A DNA stretch of 5,581 nucleotides from DASSUW01 sp035706585. Its GTDB lineage: Bacteria > Actinomycetota > Thermoleophilia > Solirubrobacterales > Solirubrobacteraceae. Positions 1 through 5,581 of this stretch are shown here, one piece after another; the first letter of the stretch is position 1; each line of letters begins with the position of its first letter. The stretch is taken from NCBI GenBank assembly GCA_035706585.1, contig DASSUW010000341.1:1-5581 (forward strand), read 5' to 3'. Below the pieces are notes generated by a model. The model made no database searches and was not told the DNA's origin. It saw nothing but the letters and a program-made list of their open reading frames with translations. A program made the translations under genes and the position numbers.

Positions 1-501
1 CGCGAGCCCGGCGCCGTCGACGAGCCGGCCGTCGGCCGGCACCACGTCGCCGGCCTCGACGAGCGCCATGTCGCCCGGGACCAAGAGCTCGGCGGGCAGC
101 CGCCGGACGCGCCCGTCACGGCGCACGCGCGCGGTGACGACCAGCCGCTGTCGCAGCGCCGCCACCGGGTCCCCGGGCCGCCCGTCCTCGTAGTGCGCAA
201 GCGCGGCGTTGACCACGGTCAGCGCGAGCACGACGACCGCGGTCGCCCCCTCGCCGGCCGCCAGGCTCACGGCGGCGGCGACGACGAGCGCGAGCTGCAT
301 CGGGTCGCGGTACCGGCCCGCGAACGCGCGCCTGCGCGGCTCGGCGGCGCCGTCGTCGAGCCGGTTGCGACCGAGCTCCGCGAGCCGGGCCGCGGCCTCC
401 TCCGCGCTCAACCCGCTGGCGTACTCGACGTGCAGCACCTTCGCCGCGTCGAGTCCGGGCAGCGTGTGCCAGGGCTCGCCCGCGACGGTCGTCCCCGTCA
501 T
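1..501 (-). CDS. P-type cation-transporting ATPase, N-terminal part (cut by window edge)
   Basis: The first 167 codons of a P-type ATPase, reading leftward from ATG at 501 and open through base 1. Residues 11-60 resemble the cation-ATPase N-terminal domain (WHTLP, then GLSAEEAAARLAELGRN at 30-46). Two hydrophobic helices follow at about 69-82 and 86-102, in the place of TM1 and TM2. The actuator domain then begins, with LVPGD (140-144) and EAGDVVPADGR (149-159), a block highly conserved in Ca2+/Mg2+-type (P2/P3A) pumps. The window ends just before the expected SALTGES-like motif, so the phosphorylation DKTGT site and the ion-binding helices are outside view. The family moves cations across the cytoplasmic membrane using ATP; the ion cannot be told from this part. 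Homology begins a few residues after this ATG, which supports the start, although no Shine-Dalgarno is visible upstream. It follows the hydrolase gene on the same strand after 76 bp, so co-transcription is possible but unproven. Confidence 0.88.
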   Translation of the reverse strand, partial: MTGTTVAGEPWHTLPGLDAAKVLHVEYASGLSAEEAAARLAELGRNRLDDGAAEPRRRAFAGRYRDPMQLALVVAAAVSLAAGEGATAVVVLALTVVNAALAHYEDGRPGDPVAALRQRLVVTARVRRDGRVRRLPAELLVPGDMALVEAGDVVPADGRLVDGAGLA

Positions 502-577
502 GGCGACAGCGTCGTGGCGACCGGTGGGCGCGGCAATGGCGCGCGCACGCGGGAGCGGGTGGTGCCTGCGCGAGCGG
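502..577. other. Short intergenic gap between hydrolase and P-type ATPase genes
   Basis: The 76 bp between two leftward genes has no open frame of interest. A weak inverted repeat (CGCGCA at 542-547 and TGCGCG at 567-572, 19-base loop) is present, but no T-run follows on either strand, so I do not call a terminator. No Shine-Dalgarno is visible before the ATPase ATG on the minus strand. The gap is long enough to hold a promoter, but I see no convincing -10/-35 pair. Confidence 0.5.
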
Positions 578-1327
578 TCAGCCGGCGAGCGGCATCGAGT
601 CGCCGGGCGCGAGGATGCGCACCGCGGTCGCGGGCGCCGCCGCGCTCACCGCGTCCGCGAACGCGCGCGCCGGCGCATGCGGATCGGCGGCTCCCTTGGC
701 GCCCACCGAACGCATCGTCCCCCAGTGGATCGGCACGGCGATCGACGGCCCGATCATCGCCACGGCGCGCGCGGCCGTCTCGGGGTTCAGGTGGCCGGCG
801 GGCAGCCGCGGGCCCCAGCCCCAGATCGGCAGCAGCGCGACGTCGACCAGCCCCGCCAGCGCCTCCATCTCGTCGAACAGGTCGGTGTCCCCCGCGAAGT
901 ACACGCGCGCCGGGCCGTCGACGAGGAAGCCGACCGCGCCGAGCTCACGCCCGAACGGATGGCGGCGGCCGTCGTGGTCCGCCCGCACGGCCTCCACACC
1001 GATGCCTCCGACGTCGCAGCGCTCGCCCGGCACCAGCCCGACGATCTTCCGCATCCCGGCGCGCCGCAGGAGCCCGGCGCACTCCCGGGGCGCCACCACC
1101 GTGCCGGGATGCTCGAGCATCCGCAGCGACCTGACGTCGAGATGATCCGCATGCGGGTGCGAGATCAGCACCGCATCGAGGTCACGCAGCAGCTCGAGCT
1201 GCGGCAGCGGCACGCGCCGCCGCATGTGCCCGATCCCGGCGTGCAGCAGCGGGTCGGTGAGCAGCCGGACGCCCGCCTCCTCGATCAGCACCGTGGCGTG
1301 GCCGATATACGTGAGGCGACCGCTCAC
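578..1327 (-). CDS. Metallo-beta-lactamase-fold metal-dependent hydrolase (UlaG-like, COG2220 type)
   Basis: A 249-aa cytoplasmic-type protein with no signal peptide. Family landmarks in order are IGHATVLIE (8-16), TDP (24-26), the metal-binding HPHADH (57-62), AGDTD with its metal-bridging Asp (145-149), GHLNPE (178-183) and PIHWGT with the late His (199-204). These match the UlaG / NAPE-PLD-like branch of the superfamily, whose characterised members hydrolyse cyclic lactones or phosphodiesters. Its length is normal for a single-domain member and all visible ligands are present, so it should be active; the substrate cannot be read from the sequence. The start is GTG at 1327, immediately after the TGA of the MFS gene. 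This gives the usual short N-terminus before the first beta strand, and a later start would remove the GHAT motif. The abutting codons suggest translational coupling with the exporter. Confident in the family, not in the substrate. Confidence 0.9.
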   Translation of the reverse strand: MSGRLTYIGHATVLIEEAGVRLLTDPLLHAGIGHMRRRVPLPQLELLRDLDAVLISHPHADHLDVRSLRMLEHPGTVVAPRECAGLLRRAGMRKIVGLVPGERCDVGGIGVEAVRADHDGRRHPFGRELGAVGFLVDGPARVYFAGDTDLFDEMEALAGLVDVALLPIWGWGPRLPAGHLNPETAARAVAMIGPSIAVPIHWGTMRSVGAKGAADPHAPARAFADAVSAAAPATAVRILAPGDSMPLAG

Positions 1328-2944
1328 TCAGGCCGCCACCAGCTCGCTGTCGGAGACCTCCGCCGCCGCGGGACCGGCGCGCGTCGGCAGGTTGCCGGTG
1401 GACAGGAACGCGGCGAACGAGAGCAGCGCGGCCACGAGCAGGCCCGTCTTGAGCGCCTTGAGCTGCGAATCGGCGTAGTCGGCGACGAGCGCGTCGGTGG
1501 TCGCCGCGTCGACGCCGGCCGCCTCGGCCGCACTGCGCACGTGCGCCGTGGAGACGAAGCTCACGTCGCCGGCCAGGCGCACGCTCACCTCCTCCTGCAC
1601 GGCGGCCGAGATCTGCGGGTTGCCGGTGACGTTCGACGAGAAGGAGGCGATCAGACCGCTGATCACGACGGCGCCGATCAGCGCCGTCCCGAGCGAGGCG
1701 CCGAGCTGCTGCGCCGTGTACTGCAGGCCGCCCGCCTCGCTGCGCTCCCCCTCCCCCACGGCGGACTGCACGACGTTCCCGAGCTGCGAGACGATCAGCC
1801 CCATCCCGATCCCCAGCACCGCCATCGCGATCCCGAACGGCAGGGTGTCGATCTCGGGCTCGATCGTGGCCAGCAGCAGGAGCGAGGCAAGCACGAGCAG
1901 GATCGTCCCCGCACGGACGAGCAGCCGCGGCGACAGGCGCCGCGACAGCCGCGAGCCGAGCAGCGCGGTCACGAACAGCGTGACGGACACCGGCAGCATG
2001 CGCAGGCCGGTCTCGAACGCGTCGAACCCCTGCACGATCTGCAGGTAGAGCGGGACCGCGAAGAAGATCCCCATCAGGATGAGGTTCTGGAACATGAACA
2101 TCACGAGGCCGCCGCGCAGTGCGGCGATCCTCAGCAGCGCAAGATGGATCAGCGGCTCGCGCTGCTGTGCCTCGCGGCGTCGCTGCCAGATGCGGAAGAG
2201 GGCGAGTACACCCGCGCCGCCTGCGATCAGGAACGGGGTCAGCGAGAAGCCGAACGGCTCGATCGGCGAGTTGCGCGGCTGCAGCCAGCCCCACGAGCTC
2301 GCGTTGAGCACGGCGAGCACGATCGCCGCGAGGCCGACGGCGGACAGCACGGCGCCGACGAGGTCGAGCTGCGCTCCCGGCCGTCCGCGGTCGCTCGGCA
2401 TGCGCCGGTAGCCGAGCAGGATGAGCGCCACGACCACGACCTCGCCGGCGAAGACGACGCGCCAGGTCAGGTTGGTCGTCACCCAGCCGCCGAGGATCGG
2501 GCCGACGGCGATTCCGGCGCCCGAGACGCCGCCGAGGACGCCGTACGCGAGCGCGCGGTCGCGACCCTGGAAGCTGCGTGCGGTGAGCGCGGCGAGGGCA
2601 GGCAGGACGAGCGCGGCGCCGATGCCCTCCAGCACCGACCAGCCGAGCGTGAGCACGGGCACGCTCCAGGCGAACGCGGTGACCAGCGAGCCGACGCCGT
2701 AGATCGCATGGCCGACGGCGAACGCCCTCCGGCGGCCCCACAGGTCCCCGATCTTGCCGCCCGCGATCATCAACGCCGCCATCACGAGCGAGTAGAGCGT
2801 GATCACGGCCTGGATCGTCGTGACCTCGGTGTCGAAGTCCTCGACCAGCTGGGAGATCGAGACGTTCATCACCGCCTGGTCGAGCACCATCAGGAACTGC
2901 GCGGCGGCGAGCACCGCGAGGATCTTCCAGCCGCCGTTGCCCAT
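1328..2944 (-). CDS. MFS transporter, DHA2 family (14-TM drug:H+ antiporter type)
   Basis: A 538-aa inner-membrane protein of the EmrB/QacA type, which exports hydrophobic or cationic compounds in exchange for protons. Visible landmarks are the TM1 motif LDQAVMNVSI (21-30), motif A GGKIGDLWGRRRAF in the TM2-3 loop (62-75), and the antiporter motif C, with GGVSGAGIAVGPILGGW at 138-154 and WRVVF following at 161-165. Hydrophobic segments continue to TM14 at about 501-516. A long hydrophilic loop (about 436-498) precedes the last helix, as in other 14-TM exporters. Motif B differs from the classical form: GWSVLEGIGAAL (101-112) stands where R-x-x-Q-G is usual. The frame is open far upstream, but that part is low-complexity Arg/Gln/Asp-rich shadow. 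ATG at 2944 gives the normal short cytoplasmic N-terminus and has GGGG just upstream. It is first of a leftward gene set and abuts the hydrolase gene. The substrate is unknown. Confidence 0.93.
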   Translation of the reverse strand: MGNGGWKILAVLAAAQFLMVLDQAVMNVSISQLVEDFDTEVTTIQAVITLYSLVMAALMIAGGKIGDLWGRRRAFAVGHAIYGVGSLVTAFAWSVPVLTLGWSVLEGIGAALVLPALAALTARSFQGRDRALAYGVLGGVSGAGIAVGPILGGWVTTNLTWRVVFAGEVVVVALILLGYRRMPSDRGRPGAQLDLVGAVLSAVGLAAIVLAVLNASSWGWLQPRNSPIEPFGFSLTPFLIAGGAGVLALFRIWQRRREAQQREPLIHLALLRIAALRGGLVMFMFQNLILMGIFFAVPLYLQIVQGFDAFETGLRMLPVSVTLFVTALLGSRLSRRLSPRLLVRAGTILLVLASLLLLATIEPEIDTLPFGIAMAVLGIGMGLIVSQLGNVVQSAVGEGERSEAGGLQYTAQQLGASLGTALIGAVVISGLIASFSSNVTGNPQISAAVQEEVSVRLAGDVSFVSTAHVRSAAEAAGVDAATTDALVADYADSQLKALKTGLLVAALLSFAAFLSTGNLPTRAGPAAAEVSDSELVAA

Positions 2945-2948
2945 GTCC

Positions 2949-2962
2949 CCGCTTGTAAGCGG
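2949..2962. repeat. 14-bp palindromic operator candidate beside the exporter start
   Basis: CCGCTT and AAGCGG are perfect 6-bp inverted arms around a central GT. The dyad ends 4 bases upstream of the exporter ATG and covers the -10 of the best promoter candidate. A repressor bound here would block both transcription and ribosome access. Operators of TetR- or MarR-type regulators of efflux pumps often look like this, but no such regulator gene lies in the window. The dyad is seen; the function is inferred. Confidence 0.45.
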
Positions 2963-2980
2963 CGTGCCGGACCACGGCAA
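2952..2980 (-). promoter_or_regulatory. Candidate sigma70-type promoter for the exporter gene
   Basis: On the minus strand TTGCCG (2980-2975) and TACAAG (2957-2952) are separated by exactly 17 bp. Each matches the -35 or -10 consensus at 4 of 6 positions. Transcription would begin about 6-8 bases further on, at or just before the ATG at 2944, so the mRNA would be leaderless or nearly so, a common arrangement in actinobacteria. The -10 lies inside the 2949-2962 palindrome and the -35 overlaps the 2971-2979 repeat arm. The final T of the -10 hexamer is missing, so this remains tentative. Confidence 0.33.
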
Positions 2981-3004
2981 GCATGTGCCGCTGCCTGCCG
3001 TGGT
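2971..3004. repeat. 9-bp perfect inverted repeat with 16-base spacer
   Basis: ACCACGGCA (2971-2979) and TGCCGTGGT (2996-3004) are exact reverse complements separated by 16 bases. It could be a two-half-site operator or a hairpin in a transcript crossing the region. It sits mid-way between the divergent genes. There is no T-run after it on either strand, so it is not a normal intrinsic terminator. Confidence 0.5.
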
Positions 3005-3017
3005 GGTGCGCGCACCA
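3004..3017. repeat. 14-bp perfect palindrome upstream of the membrane-protein gene
   Basis: TGGTGCGCGCACCA reads the same on both strands with no spacer. It shares base 3004 with the end of the 9-bp inverted repeat and ends 35 bases before the GTG at 3053. The position fits an operator or activator site for the rightward genes. A high GC background makes short GC palindromes common, but the TGGT/ACCA ends extend this one beyond plain CG alternation. Confidence 0.42.
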
Positions 3018-3029
3018 TCGAGGGCGGGC

Positions 3030-3034
3030 GGAGG
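3030..3034 (+). promoter_or_regulatory. GGAGG Shine-Dalgarno, placed for a 4-codon leader ORF rather than the main GTG
   Basis: GGAGG at 3030-3034 is the strongest ribosome-binding site in the window. It lies 7 bases before ATG at 3042 but 18 bases before the GTG at 3053. The ATG opens a four-codon frame (Met-Leu-Ala-Gln) whose TGA (3054-3056) overlaps the GTG start as GTGA. Ribosomes loaded at the good site could finish the mini-ORF and restart on the GTG. The sequence layout is seen; the coupling is inferred. Confidence 0.4.
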
Positions 3035-3052
3035 CCGGGTCATGCTCGCGCA

Positions 3053-3790
3053 GTGACGGTGACGGCACCGCAACCGGTCCTGCCCGGCCTGATCCGCGAG
3101 GTCGGCGGCATCCTGCGCCGCAACTGGATGCTCGCGCTGCCGCCGGCTGCGCTGCTGGGGGCCGGGGCCGACGCCGTGCTGCTGCTGCACGACCACGTGA
3201 TCGCGGAGATCGTCGCCGGGATCCTGCTCGCGATCGCGTTCGAGATGTACGTCGGCTACGCCGAGCTGATCGTCGCGCTCGACCGCGGGCACGCGCCCCG
3301 CGTCGGCTCCCGGGCGCTCGTGCGCCGCGCGATGCCGCTGACCGTGCCGCTCGTGGTCGCGTCGATCGCCGCCGTCACGCTGCCGCTGGCCGCCACCGGC
3401 CTGCTCGTAATCCCTGGGCTGTGGCTGCTCACGCGCTGGGCGCTGTTCGCGCCGGCGATCGTGCACGAGCGGCTCGGCCCGTTCGCCGCGCTGTCGCGCA
3501 GTTCGCAGCTGGTGCGGGGCGCGTTCTGGGCGGTCTTCGTCTCGGTCACGCTGTCGGTGCTCGTCGAGCACGCGATCATCCACGGCACTGCGCACACGGC
3601 GGAGCCCGCGCTGGGGTCCCTGGCGCTGGGGCTCATCGGCGCCGCGCTGGCCACCGCGCTCGTGTCCGCACCCGCCGCGTTCACGATCTCGGTCGTGTAC
3701 GAGCGCCGGATCGGAGACGTGTACGCCGGTCCGGCCGCCGGAAGTGTGCACCATCGACCCGCGCAGGCTCCGGCGGGACGATCGCCCTGA
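3053..3790 (+). CDS. Multi-pass membrane protein, GPDPase membrane-domain-like
   Basis: A 245-aa integral membrane protein of unproven function. Hydrophobic segments lie at about 25-45, 50-75, 95-112, 113-136, 157-172 and 186-214, so roughly six helices, followed by a Pro/Ala/Gly-rich tail (about 224-245) with no recognisable domain. The stretch R128WALFAPAIVHERLGPFAALSRS (ending at 150) followed by LVRGAFW (153-159) resembles the repeated core of glycerophosphodiester phosphodiesterase membrane domains and related uncharacterised actinobacterial proteins. No phosphodiesterase catalytic domain is attached, so an enzyme role should not be assumed. GTG at 3053 is the first start giving a short N-terminus, and an alternative GTG lies two codons later at 3059. 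The frame is open far upstream, but no good start is found there and that part is antisense to other genes. The gene ends 2 bases before the regulator's ATG, which suggests one operon. Confidence 0.78.
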   Translation: MTVTAPQPVLPGLIREVGGILRRNWMLALPPAALLGAGADAVLLLHDHVIAEIVAGILLAIAFEMYVGYAELIVALDRGHAPRVGSRALVRRAMPLTVPLVVASIAAVTLPLAATGLLVIPGLWLLTRWALFAPAIVHERLGPFAALSRSSQLVRGAFWAVFVSVTLSVLVEHAIIHGTAHTAEPALGSLALGLIGAALATALVSAPAAFTISVVYERRIGDVYAGPAAGSVHHRPAQAPAGRSP

Positions 3791-3792
3791 AG

Positions 3793-5581
3793 ATGCGCTC
3801 GGCCGCACCTCTGATGCCTGCCGCCGCGCCGGCGGAGCAAAGCGACGCTGCACCTGTCCTGCGACCGGGCATGGTCCCGCGCGCGCGGCTCGTCCGCCGG
3901 CTCGTCGGGATCGGCGCCGTCCCGATCGTGACGCTCGTGGCGCCGGCCGGCTACGGCAAGACGACGGTGCTGGCCGAGTGGGCGATGCGCGACGAGCGGT
4001 CGTTCCGCTGGCTCGGCCCGGACGACGACCCGGAGCAGGCGCTGCGGACGATCGCGACGGCCGCCGCCCGCCGCATCCCGCAGGTCACGGTGCTCGACGA
4101 CGCTCATCGCGCCGCTCCCGAGACCGTGCGCGAGCTGATGCGGGCGGCGACGCGGCTGCCGCTCGGCGCGGTGCTCGCGGTCGCCTCGCGCCGGCGGCTC
4201 CCGGCCGCCAGCGGCCGGCTGCGCGCGCACCGCCTGCTCGTCGACGTCGCCCCGCGTGACCTCGCGATGAGCCGCCTCGAGGCCGCGATGCTCCTGGACG
4301 CCGCGAGCGTGCGGCTCGACGGCGAGCAGGTCGACCTGCTGGTCGAGCGGACCGAGGGCTGGCCGGTCGCGCTCTACCTCGCGGCGCTCTCGCTGGCCGA
4401 GCAGACCGACCTCGACGCCGCGACGAACGCGTTCAGCGGCGCCGACCGGCTCGTGGCGGAGTATCTGGACTGCGAGCTGCTCGCCGGGCTGTCGGCGGAG
4501 CAGCGCACGTTCCTGCGGCGCACCTCGCTGCTCGGCCGGCTCACCGGTGCGCTGTGTGACGCGGTGGTCGAGACGCGCGGATCGGCCGAGACGCTCGCGC
4601 AGTTGCGCGAGCTCGGGCTGCCGATCGAGCCGCTCGACCGCGCCGACCTCGCGTTCCGCTACCACCCGCTGCTGGCCGCCGCGCTGCGGGCGGAGCTCAC
4701 GCGTACCGAGCGCGACCTCGCGCCGGCGCTGCACGCACGGGCGGCCGACTGGCACGACGCCCACGGCGAGCGCGCCGACGCGGTCCGGCACGCGATCGCC
4801 TCCGGCGACGCCGAGCGGGCGGGCCGCCTGCTGTGGTCGCTCGCGCCGCAGTACGCCGGCGAGGGCCGGACGCCGATCCTCGGGACCTGGCTCGCGAGCT
4901 TCCGGGAGTGCGAGCGCGCCGCGCACCCGACGCTCGCGCTCAGCGCCGCCGCCTATCACCTCGCCGAGGGCCGGATCGACGACGCCGAGCGCGCCGTGGA
5001 ATCGGCGCAGCGCACCCTGGCGGCGACGGCGGACGCCGGCGCACTGGCGGCGGCCGTCCCGCTGCTGCTCGCCTGCACCGCCCGGCACGGCGCCGCGCGC
5101 ATGGGCGAGGACGCGGCGGAGGCCGACCGCCGGTTGGCGCCCGACAGCGCCGCGCGCGGCCTCGCGTCGCTGCTGACCGGCGTCGCGCACCACCTCACCG
5201 GCGACCGCGAGGCGGCGGCCGCGCGGCTCGACGAGGCCGCGAGCCGCAGCGCCGGGAGCCTGCCGGTCGTCGCAGCGCTCTGCCACGCGCAGCTCGCGCT
5301 GCTCGCCGTCGACGCCGACGACTGGGACGGCGCCGAGCGGCACGCCCACGACGCCTACACGATGCTCGAGCCGGTCGTCGCCCCGCACGCGGTCCGCGCG
5401 CTCGTGCTCGCGGTCTTCGCGGTCGTCGCCGCCCAGCGCGGCGACCTCGCCCAGGCGCGGCACGACGCCGCCGACGCGCGCCGGGCGCTCGCCGATCTGA
5501 CGGGATTCCCGGCGTGGCTCGTCGCCGAGGCGCACGTCTGGCTCGCGCGCGCGGAGATCCGGCTCTGCGACGGGACGAGCG
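3793..5581 (+). CDS. MalT/LAL-type STAND ATPase transcriptional regulator, N-terminal 596 residues (cut by window edge)
   Basis: Open from ATG at 3793 to the right edge. After a short Ala/Pro-rich leader comes LRPGMVPRARLVRRL (23-37), the usual lead-in of MalT-like regulators. The Walker A APAGYGKTT (50-58, Lys56), Walker B VLDDAH (100-105), sensor SR (132-133), TEGWPVAL (187-194), FLRRTSLL (240-247) and RYHPLL (289-294) follow. From about 310 it is helical and Ala-rich with TPR-like units, starting HARAADWHDAHGE and DAVRHAIASGDAERA, as in the family's signal-sensing arm. Members bind ATP and an inducer, oligomerise and activate transcription through a C-terminal LuxR-type HTH, which here would lie beyond the window. 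The Walker A to Walker B distance (about 47 residues) is much shorter than the roughly 80 usual in MalT-like proteins. The ATG at 3793 was chosen because it nearly abuts the upstream stop; ATGs at 3814 and 3871 are alternatives, and the only upstream purine-rich site (GGCGGGA, 3772-3778) is distant. The C-terminal effector type is inferred. Confidence 0.87.
   Translation, partial: MRSAAPLMPAAAPAEQSDAAPVLRPGMVPRARLVRRLVGIGAVPIVTLVAPAGYGKTTVLAEWAMRDERSFRWLGPDDDPEQALRTIATAAARRIPQVTVLDDAHRAAPETVRELMRAATRLPLGAVLAVASRRRLPAASGRLRAHRLLVDVAPRDLAMSRLEAAMLLDAASVRLDGEQVDLLVERTEGWPVALYLAALSLAEQTDLDAATNAFSGADRLVAEYLDCELLAGLSAEQRTFLRRTSLLGRLTGALCDAVVETRGSAETLAQLRELGLPIEPLDRADLAFRYHPLLAAALRAELTRTERDLAPALHARAADWHDAHGERADAVRHAIASGDAERAGRLLWSLAPQYAGEGRTPILGTWLASFRECERAAHPTLALSAAAYHLAEGRIDDAERAVESAQRTLAATADAGALAAAVPLLLACTARHGAARMGEDAAEADRRLAPDSAARGLASLLTGVAHHLTGDREAAAARLDEAASRSAGSLPVVAALCHAQLALLAVDADDWDGAERHAHDAYTMLEPVVAPHAVRALVLAVFAVVAAQRGDLAQARHDAADARRALADLTGFPAWLVAEAHVWLARAEIRLCDGTS

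Larger units (their letters stand above)
2945..3052. promoter_or_regulatory. Divergent intergenic control region with three inverted repeats
   Basis: These 108 bp separate the exporter start (minus) from the membrane-protein start (plus) and must hold at least one promoter for each direction unless transcripts enter from elsewhere. Three perfect dyads lie in its first 73 bases: 2949-2962, 2971-3004 and 3004-3017 (listed separately). TGCCG recurs at 2965, 2986 and 2996. Because CGGCA at 2975-2979 can also pair with TGCCG at 2965-2969, alternative hairpins are possible in RNA. I found a moderate minus-strand promoter candidate but no convincing plus-strand -35/-10 pair. Confidence 0.7.

Noticed and set aside
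542..572. Possible terminator hairpin between the hydrolase and the P-type ATPase
   Set aside because: It has only 6-bp arms with a 19-base loop and no T-run; such pairings are expected by chance in GC-rich DNA.
193..1134. A 313-codon plus-strand frame
   Set aside because: It is antisense to the ATPase and hydrolase genes, with Arg/Pro-rich translation and no family signature.
209..3052. Very long plus-strand open frame (about 950 codons) upstream of the membrane-protein start, antisense to the ATPase, hydrolase and exporter genes
   Set aside because: The translation is Arg/His/Gln/Asp-rich with no domain. It mirrors well-supported minus-strand genes and arises because stop codons are rare at this GC content. 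Only the part from 3053 is real.
1182..3068. A 628-codon minus-strand frame overlapping the exporter and hydrolase genes in another phase
   Set aside because: It is Arg/Ala-rich without hydrophobic helices or motifs; the frame called for 1328-2944 has all the DHA2 motifs.
3053..3790. Calling the membrane protein a glycerophosphodiester phosphodiesterase
   Set aside because: Only the membrane-domain-like part is seen; the catalytic domain is absent, so the enzyme name would mislead.
2945..3853. N-terminal extension of the exporter frame by about 300 codons
   Set aside because: It lies antisense to the membrane-protein gene, is hydrophilic and repetitive in composition, and would put an implausible domain ahead of a normal 14-TM start at 2944.
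4547..5176. Alternative plus-strand frame inside the regulator gene
   Set aside because: It is an Arg/Ser/Pro-rich shadow; the in-frame regulator continues through it with MalT-like and TPR-like sequence.
3256..5535. A 759-codon minus-strand frame antisense to the membrane protein and the regulator
   Set aside because: It has low-complexity Arg/Gly/Glu-rich composition and no motif, while the opposite strand encodes clear Walker and MalT-family motifs across the same bases.

Overview
The window is very GC-rich (G or C at nearly every third codon position), densely coding, and has weak or missing Shine-Dalgarno sites. That pattern and the protein families point to a high-GC actinobacterium. 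A Thermoleophilia / Solirubrobacterales-type genome is my best guess, but the window has no marker gene to confirm it.

Layout: three genes run leftward on the minus strand and two run rightward on the plus strand, from a shared 108-bp divergent intergenic region (2945-3052). Leftward are a 14-TM DHA2-type MFS exporter (2944-1328), a UlaG-like metallo-beta-lactamase-fold hydrolase (1327-578) whose GTG directly abuts the exporter's TGA, and, after a 76-bp gap, the N-terminal 167 codons of a P-type cation-transporting ATPase that runs off the left edge (501-1). Rightward are a 245-aa multi-pass membrane protein (3053-3790) and, two bases later, the first 596 codons of a MalT/LAL-type STAND ATPase regulator that runs off the right edge (3793-5581).

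The MFS and hydrolase genes look translationally coupled. The membrane protein and the regulator look like a two-gene operon. The divergent region carries three perfect inverted repeats, and the one nearest the exporter overlaps its best promoter candidate. The simplest reading is an inducible efflux/detoxification unit facing a membrane protein plus signal-transduction ATPase, possibly under shared control. That link is inference from layout.

I see no RNA gene, insertion sequence, CRISPR array, attachment site or convincing intrinsic terminator. The most unusual points are the compact nucleotide-binding domain of the regulator, its tight pairing with a membrane protein, and the dense symmetry of the divergent promoter region. 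I do not see a clearly undescribed multi-gene system.
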